Below are positions 17,714 to 22,196 of a stretch of DNA of 22,196 nt, piece by piece; position 1 is the stretch's first letter, and each line of letters begins with the position of its first letter. The translations under genes were made by a program, and so were the position numbers. Origin of the DNA: Synechococcales cyanobacterium 340R_concoct_173_sub (GTDB taxonomy: Bacteria > Cyanobacteriota > Cyanobacteriia > Leptolyngbyales > Leptolyngbyaceae). Under the pieces are notes generated by a model that did not search any database, was not told the origin of the DNA, and saw only the letters and a list, made by a program, of their open reading frames with translations. The stretch is taken from the NCBI GenBank assembly GCA_025354065.1, contig JANXNM010000520.1, positions 1 to 22,196 of the forward strand. The letters are read 5' to 3'.

Positions 17714-18322
17714 CTAACAATTTTGGTTTGGATCTCTATAGTTCCGAGATCCAAGAATTTCGGCAATACCACTGATTTCCCCCCGTCGAAATTGTCCCGC
17801 TGCAAGATTGGCCATTTGATTCCCCCGATTATGCCGATCGCTGTCTAAGCCATACCGATTGCGGTTTTTGATTTGCGCTAATCTTCCTTTTCGACCTAGC
17901 GCATCGCTATGACCCATGATGTGGTGGAACGTTGCAAATACTTTGGGATTAGCCTGGAATGCTGCAAGCTCTAGCCAAAGGTCACGATCGTTAATGGGGT
18001 TGCCTTTGGCATTGAGCCAGCCATTATAGTTCCATTTGGTGATCCAATTATGATTAATCGCATCGATCGCATATTTGGAATCTGAAAAAATTGAACTCTG
18101 TTGTGAATATTGTTGCAAATACTTTAATGCTGTGATCAATGCCAAAAGTTCAGCCCGCTGATGAGTGCTACGAGCTTCGGTGCCGCCTAGGGTCATTGTC
18201 GTATCGTCATTAAACCAAACAATCGCCGCATATCCACAAACGCCTCGTCCACCATAGGGCGCATATCCGCCGCTTCCGTCGGTGTAGATGGCACTGATCA
18301 AAAAAGGCGCTTGCACGGGCAA
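17714..18322 (-). CDS. Ribonuclease H (type 1) family protein with an insertion and a changed fourth acidic residue
   Basis: A 202-residue RNase H-fold protein, expected to cut RNA in RNA-DNA hybrids using two metal ions. Catalytic positions seen: Asp15 in YTDGS, Glu58 in HQRAELLAL and Asp81 in FSDSKYAI; the flexible-loop histidine is His138 in MGHS. The fourth acid, normally Asp in GNxxAD, appears as Asn172 in GNQMANLAA. About 24 extra residues, rich in Arg, Lys and Asn, lie between His138 and this motif compared with E. coli RNase HI. In E. coli the equivalent Asp134-to-Asn change is known to leave activity, so the enzyme may still work. The start is uncertain: TTG at 18322 or GTG at 18316; there is no ATG before the domain and no strong Shine-Dalgarno. 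It is divergent from the glycosyltransferase. Confidence 0.85.
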   Translation of the reverse strand: MPVQAPFLISAIYTDGSGGYAPYGGRGVCGYAAIVWFNDDTTMTLGGTEARSTHQRAELLALITALKYLQQYSQQSSIFSDSKYAIDAINHNWITKWNYNGWLNAKGNPINDRDLWLELAAFQANPKVFATFHHIMGHSDALGRKGRLAQIKNRNRYGLDSDRHNRGNQMANLAAGQFRRGEISGIAEILGSRNYRDPNQNC

Positions 18323-18377
18323 TGTTGGGGCTTGTAAAATGGGATTAGTTTAATTTTAAAGGCTTTTGGGAACCGGA

Positions 18378-19631
18378 ATGCACATTACAATTTTGACCTA
18401 TGGTTCTCGTGGGGATATTCAACCGTTTGTGGCGCTGGGTGTGGAGTTGATGCGATCGGGTTACAAAGTTCGGATGGCAGTCCCTGCATTATTTAAAGAG
18501 TTTGTTATGGCCCAAGGGCTAGAATTTGCGGCCTTGTCTGGTGATCCACAGGCATTGTTACGATCGGATGCAGGGCAAGAATTGTTGAAGGCGGGCGCGA
18601 ATGGCTTGAAATTTTTGAAGAGCTTTGGAGATTTGGTTCAATTGGATTTGCCAGGGGTTTTGGCGGATTCTTTGGGAGCTTGTGCTGGGACGGATTTGAT
18701 TGTGGCGACAGCATTTACATTTTGGGGCTTGGAGATTTCGCAGGCCATGAATATTTCCTGCGTTTTTGCTAATGTAAATGCCTTGAGTCCTACCCGTGAA
18801 TTTGCAATTCCATCGGTGCCATCAGGATTAGTTCCGCCTATTTTAAATAAATTAACCTATCCATTATCATTGATTCCATTTTGGCAATTATATCGAGCAC
18901 CATTAAATGCTTGGCGTAAATCAGAATTAGGATTGCCACCGCTGGGGATTTTTGATGAACCGATCGATCGATTACAAAAAACAAACATGCCTTTTTTATA
19001 TGGTATTAGTCCATCAGTATTGCCCCGTCCTCAAGATTGGCCACAGCAGTTGCATATGACTGGCTATTGGTATTTAGATCAACCTGATTTCCAACCCTCT
19101 GCATCATTGATTGACTTCCTAGATTCAGGAGAGCCTCCGGTTTATATTGGCTTTGGCAGTATGGCCGAGCGTGATGCAACAGAATTGACAGAAATAGTAC
19201 TCGCTTCATTATTAAAATCGGGACAGCGCGGATTGTTATTGTCTGGTTGGGGTGGCATCCAACAAACAGATTTACCGGATACCGTATTGAAAGTAGATTC
19301 AGCACCGCACGATTGGTTATTGCCCAAAATGGCTACCGTTATTCACCATGGGGGTGCCGGGACAACTGCTGCTGCGTTACGATCGGGTCGTCCATCCATG
19401 GCTGTTCCGTTCTTTGGCGATCAACCGTTTTGGGGCGATCGGATTGCAATGCTGGGGGTGGGGGTGCGGGCTGTTCCCAGACTTCAGTTATCGATTCATA
19501 CATTGTCAGCATCTATTGACGCATTGATTAATAATCCGAGTTTCAAAGCTAATGCCAAACAATTAGCCGATCGAATTGCTTTGGAAAATGGTGCAAAAAA
19601 TGCAGTCAATATCATTCAATCTTATTTGTGA
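18378..19631 (+). CDS. Glycosyltransferase, GT1 / UGT-like (sterol glucosyltransferase type)
   Basis: A 417-residue GT-B fold enzyme that transfers a sugar from a nucleotide-sugar donor to a lipid or small-molecule acceptor. The N-terminal domain starts MHITILTYGSRGDIQPFVAL, the hallmark of the YjiC/sterol 3-beta-glucosyltransferase group, with the conserved GSRGDxxP. The C-terminal donor-binding domain has VYIGFGSMAERD, then HHGGAGTTAAALRSGRPSMA and PFFGDQPFWGDRI, the UGT signature with the donor-contacting His, Gly, Gln and Asp. No membrane segment is evident. The ATG at 18378 is preferred over a TTG at 18366. It shares a ~55-bp divergent spacer with RNase H. The acceptor is unknown; nearby secondary-metabolite genes make a polyketide glycoside conceivable but unproven. 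Confidence 0.9.
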   Translation: MHITILTYGSRGDIQPFVALGVELMRSGYKVRMAVPALFKEFVMAQGLEFAALSGDPQALLRSDAGQELLKAGANGLKFLKSFGDLVQLDLPGVLADSLGACAGTDLIVATAFTFWGLEISQAMNISCVFANVNALSPTREFAIPSVPSGLVPPILNKLTYPLSLIPFWQLYRAPLNAWRKSELGLPPLGIFDEPIDRLQKTNMPFLYGISPSVLPRPQDWPQQLHMTGYWYLDQPDFQPSASLIDFLDSGEPPVYIGFGSMAERDATELTEIVLASLLKSGQRGLLLSGWGGIQQTDLPDTVLKVDSAPHDWLLPKMATVIHHGGAGTTAAALRSGRPSMAVPFFGDQPFWGDRIAMLGVGVRAVPRLQLSIHTLSASIDALINNPSFKANAKQLADRIALENGAKNAVNIIQSYL

Positions 19632-19805
19632 TCTGCGTCAGTAGATAAGGCGACTCTGTAGGAAGTCTCCGTAAATTTGCGGAATCCAAATTCGTTCTTT
19701 TGTATGAAGGGAAAGAGACCGATCGTGAAGCTTGCATCAAGTAGCCCAAGCGATCGGGATTTCAAATTGTGGTTACATGCCCCTAATCTTCATTCATTAA
19801 GATTC

Positions 19806-20253
19806 ATGAAATCCTCCACACCTATTCCTGAGAATGAAACATTTAGTTCCATTTTAGAAGGCTTGCTTGATGCTGTTTTAATTGCTGATATTTAAGGTGC
19901 ATTACTGTATACCAATCTCTCCGCCCAAAAAATCTGCCGTCAGTTCAATATTGCCCATCTTCGCGGAAACACAATATCGGGTCCGAGTCTAATGGCTAAA
20001 TTCTGAAGAGGCTCAAGACACTCGATTAATTGTACGTTTTGAGAATCACCAGCATTCAAGGCGCCGTGCAGCTATTCTTGATACTCAATACTTTAGACTG
20101 ACTCCGCGAGAATCAGAAGTGTGGGATTTGCGAAATCAAGGCCGATCGCGCCGTGAAATTGCTAATCAATTGTATATTTCGATAGATACTGTAAAAAAAT
20201 ATTTAGCAAATATTCAAATAAAACGTCAAATCTATCTTGAGGCGATTAATTGA
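19806..20253 (+). pseudogene. Broken PAS/LuxR-type (HTH) transcriptional regulator
   Basis: Two frames together spell a short PAS-LuxR protein. The first begins with ATG at 19806, MKSSTPIPENETFSSILEGL, runs to LLDAVLIADI and meets TAA at 19893-19895, yet continues beyond it in the same frame as GALLYTNLSAQKICRQFNIA. The PAS-like reading then gives out near PSLMAKF. The +1 frame, from about 20020, gives EEAQDTRLIVRFENHQ and then a LuxR-type helix-turn-helix: LTPRESEVWDLRNQ, REIANQLYISIDTVKKYL and a TGA at 20251-20253. So at least one stop, one frameshift and probably a deletion of part of the PAS core have inactivated it. It is directly upstream of the type III PKS and was plausibly its regulator. 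Confidence 0.8.
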
Positions 20254-20388
20254 TAGATTAGGTCTGATGCTGCTGAACTCGATTTAAAACGTTATAATTA
20301 GGAGCATCGGAACCCCTTTTAATAATAGGAAGTTTTCCCGTCTATAGCTTACTCATATTATAGTTTGTCCACTACTAACATATTTTAT

Positions 20389-21501
20389 ATGCATACTGTT
20401 CTAGAATCGATCGCAACAGCAAACCCTCCCTTTGAAATCACCCAAAATCAGGCATTAGTGTTTTTGTCGAAATTAGAAGGTATTTCTCCCACGTTGTACA
20501 ATCGTGCGGCTCAAATTTATCAAAAATCGGGCATCGATCGTCGCTATACCTGCATTCAGGACTATTTGACGGAGCCACCAAATTTTGGTTTTTACCCTAA
20601 CAATTGGACCTTAAAACCTGTTCCGAGTACCTTCGATCGGAATCAAATGTATCAATTATATGCCACAAAAGTTGCTGTTTCAGCCGCTCAACAAGCAATT
20701 CAAGATGCAAAATTAAATGTAGACCATATTACCCATTTAATTGTAGTAAGTTGTACTGGATTTTCTGCGCCCGGTTTAGATGTTCATTTGATTCAGCAAT
20801 TGGAGCTTAGGAATGATGTCGATCGTACTATGATTGGATTTATGGGATGCTGTGCGGCATTTAATGGGTTGAAAAATGCCCATGCAATTTGTCAAAGTAA
20901 TCCGAATGCACGAGTGTTGTTAGTATGTGTTGAGTTGTGTACGTTGCATTTTCAGAACGAGAATTCATTGGAAAATGTAGTGATTAATGCAATTTTTGGA
21001 GATGGTGCCGCCGCCGCAATTTTGTCCTCGCAATCAGATCATGATGCGGCTGGAAAGCTAGCCTATGTGGATGGGGCGAGTGTTTTAGCCGATGACACGC
21101 TGGATCTAATGAGTTGGACTGTGGGTAATACTGGCTTTCTGATGGGACTATCCCCTAAAGTTCCTAGTGCGATCGCTCAGCATTTACCCAACTACTTAAC
21201 TCAGTTACTCGATCGAAATGCTCTAACTCAATCTGATATTAATTTCTGGGCTGTGCATCCCGGCGGACGACAAATCCTTGACAAAATTCAGGCATCATTT
21301 GAATTAGAAGATGGTTTAATTAGAGACTCCTATGAAATTCTAAAACACTATGGCAATATGAGTTCCTGTACTATTTTGTTTATTTTAAAACGACTGCTTT
21401 CACAGCATGATGCGGGGGAGAAATTGCAAAATGGATTAGCGCTGGCATTTGGTCCAGGGTTGACCATAGAAGGGTGTTTATTTCAGCAAGTGGCATCTTA
21501 A
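20389..21501 (+). CDS. Type III polyketide synthase (chalcone synthase family)
   Basis: A 370-residue intact homodimeric-type iterative ketosynthase that extends an acyl-CoA starter with malonyl-CoA and cyclises the chain without an acyl carrier protein. The catalytic triad is visible: Cys154 in GFMGCCAAFNG, His290 in WAVHPGGR and Asn323 in HYGNMSS. Other family blocks are VVSCTGFSAPGLD, AIFGDGAAAAIL and near the end AFGPGLTIEG, where the usual GFGPG begins with Ala. The ATG at 20389 (MHTVLESIATANPP) fits family N-termini better than a TTG at 20365. The methyltransferase starts 16 bp after its stop, so they form an operon. Starter and product cannot be read from sequence; bacterial relatives make alkylresorcinols, alkylpyrones or naphthalenes. 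Confidence 0.95.
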   Translation: MHTVLESIATANPPFEITQNQALVFLSKLEGISPTLYNRAAQIYQKSGIDRRYTCIQDYLTEPPNFGFYPNNWTLKPVPSTFDRNQMYQLYATKVAVSAAQQAIQDAKLNVDHITHLIVVSCTGFSAPGLDVHLIQQLELRNDVDRTMIGFMGCCAAFNGLKNAHAICQSNPNARVLLVCVELCTLHFQNENSLENVVINAIFGDGAAAAILSSQSDHDAAGKLAYVDGASVLADDTLDLMSWTVGNTGFLMGLSPKVPSAIAQHLPNYLTQLLDRNALTQSDINFWAVHPGGRQILDKIQASFELEDGLIRDSYEILKHYGNMSSCTILFILKRLLSQHDAGEKLQNGLALAFGPGLTIEGCLFQQVAS

Positions 21502-21517
21502 AACTATTTTTGAAATT

Positions 21518-22196
21518 ATGATTTCTTTCCAAACCCGCACCGATGAAGATGAGTTGATGGATGACTTTTCCATTACGGATATTCGCCTCACCAGCGCTCT
21601 CGAAGAACTTCGGACCGTGAATCGATTTCTCGGGGGTTATGACACAACAATGGCCGTGTTGGCTCCCTGGCTGAAGACTCGATCGCAAACCAATTCTAAG
21701 CCCATCCGAATTCTAGATCTCGGTACAGGTATTGCAGATTTTCCCGAATACATTGTATCTTGGGCCGCCGAACAATCTCCAACCATTGATCTTGAACTGG
21801 TTGCGATCGATGCAAACCCCGTCACTGTAGACTATGCCCGCCAGTCCTTATCTAAACGTTTACCCGAGACATTGAGTTCTAAAATTCGGGTGGAAGTCGC
21901 GGATGCCTTAGCCTTGCCTTATGGTGATGGTGAATTTGATGTTGTCATGGGTGCAATGTTTTTACATCATTTTGCCGAGGAACGGGCGATCGCAATTGTT
22001 CATTCCATGAATCGAGTTTCAAAGGGTGGAATTTTAATTAATGATCTTCATCGTCATCCGTTGGCTTACTATAGTTTTTATACCTTAAGTCGGTTGTTTC
22101 AAGCTTCAGAAATGGTACAAAATGATGGGCCAATTTCAGTACTGAGAGGCTTTCGTGGCCCGGAGTTGGAGACGATCGCCCAGAAAGCGGGATTGC
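21518..22196 (+). CDS. Class I SAM-dependent methyltransferase, 3' end outside window
   Basis: An open frame from ATG 21518 runs to the window end without a stop, giving 226 residues. The N-terminus has the segment TVNRFLGGYDTTMAVLAPWL; the SAM-binding loop follows as ILDLGTGIADFPEYI, then an acidic residue in LVAIDANPVTVDYARQ, and VADALALPYGDGEFDVVMGA and LHHF, the class I methyltransferase motifs in order. Near the end LINDLHRHPLAYY is typical of methyltransferases that accompany type III polyketide synthases. With the synthase ending 16 bp upstream, it probably O- or C-methylates the polyketide. In other bacteria such loci continue with a flavin-dependent oxidoreductase, which here would lie outside the window. 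Confidence 0.9.
   Translation, partial: MISFQTRTDEDELMDDFSITDIRLTSALEELRTVNRFLGGYDTTMAVLAPWLKTRSQTNSKPIRILDLGTGIADFPEYIVSWAAEQSPTIDLELVAIDANPVTVDYARQSLSKRLPETLSSKIRVEVADALALPYGDGEFDVVMGAMFLHHFAEERAIAIVHSMNRVSKGGILINDLHRHPLAYYSFYTLSRLFQASEMVQNDGPISVLRGFRGPELETIAQKAGL

Noticed and set aside
19677..19805. In-frame extension of the regulator pseudogene to an ATG at 19677
   Set aside because: The extra residues do not resemble PAS/LuxR regulators, and a second ATG at 19806 begins where the family-like sequence starts.

Overview
The window comes from a cyanobacterium. The evidence is an intact psaC (the photosystem I [4Fe-4S] subunit), a pantothenate synthetase-cytidylate kinase fusion of the type found in cyanobacteria, several protein families that are mostly cyanobacterial, and many copies of the HIP1 octamer GCGATCGC plus shorter GATCG words (over a dozen full octamers seen by eye, not exhaustively counted). 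The genus cannot be fixed from this sequence. Base composition and gene style would suit a non-heterocystous filamentous form, but that is a guess.

Layout. Positions 1-507 are the 3' end of glycogen phosphorylase, followed by a palindromic GATCCCCC-type repeat. A minus-strand block follows (641-2666): a secreted TPR protein, a DUF3531-like protein and a Nudix hydrolase. A divergent promoter region with 16-bp tandem repeats leads into a plus-strand ABC ATPase and rsmG (2926-4484). psaC (4906-5151) has a long upstream region and a clear terminator. The panC/cmk fusion (minus, ending at 5288) faces it. An intergenic region holding a decayed Uma2-type fragment precedes ilvB (7348-9093). Then come two small membrane proteins (DUF2127-like and DUF1003) that converge and overlap at their stops, topA with a lysine/threonine-rich tail, and murD, all but the DUF2127 gene on the minus strand. 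Then come a COG2509-type FAD-dependent dehydrogenase (plus), a CHRD-domain exported protein and an RNase H (both minus), and a UGT-like glycosyltransferase (plus).

The right end (19806-22196) is the most accessory-looking part. It holds a broken PAS/LuxR-type regulator (in-frame stop plus frameshift), an intact type III polyketide synthase, and a class I SAM methyltransferase 16 bp downstream that runs off the window. PKS plus methyltransferase looks like the start of a small secondary-metabolite operon making a methylated polyketide such as an alkylresorcinol or alkylpyrone type. The product is inference only.

Most of the window is housekeeping: storage carbon, cofactor and branched-chain amino acid synthesis, peptidoglycan precursors, DNA topology, rRNA methylation and photosystem I. 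No rRNA, tRNA, CRISPR array, insertion sequence or prophage gene was seen. Apart from the PKS locus, the unusual signals are short repeats, two of which sit exactly on gene 3' ends, and two or three gene remnants.
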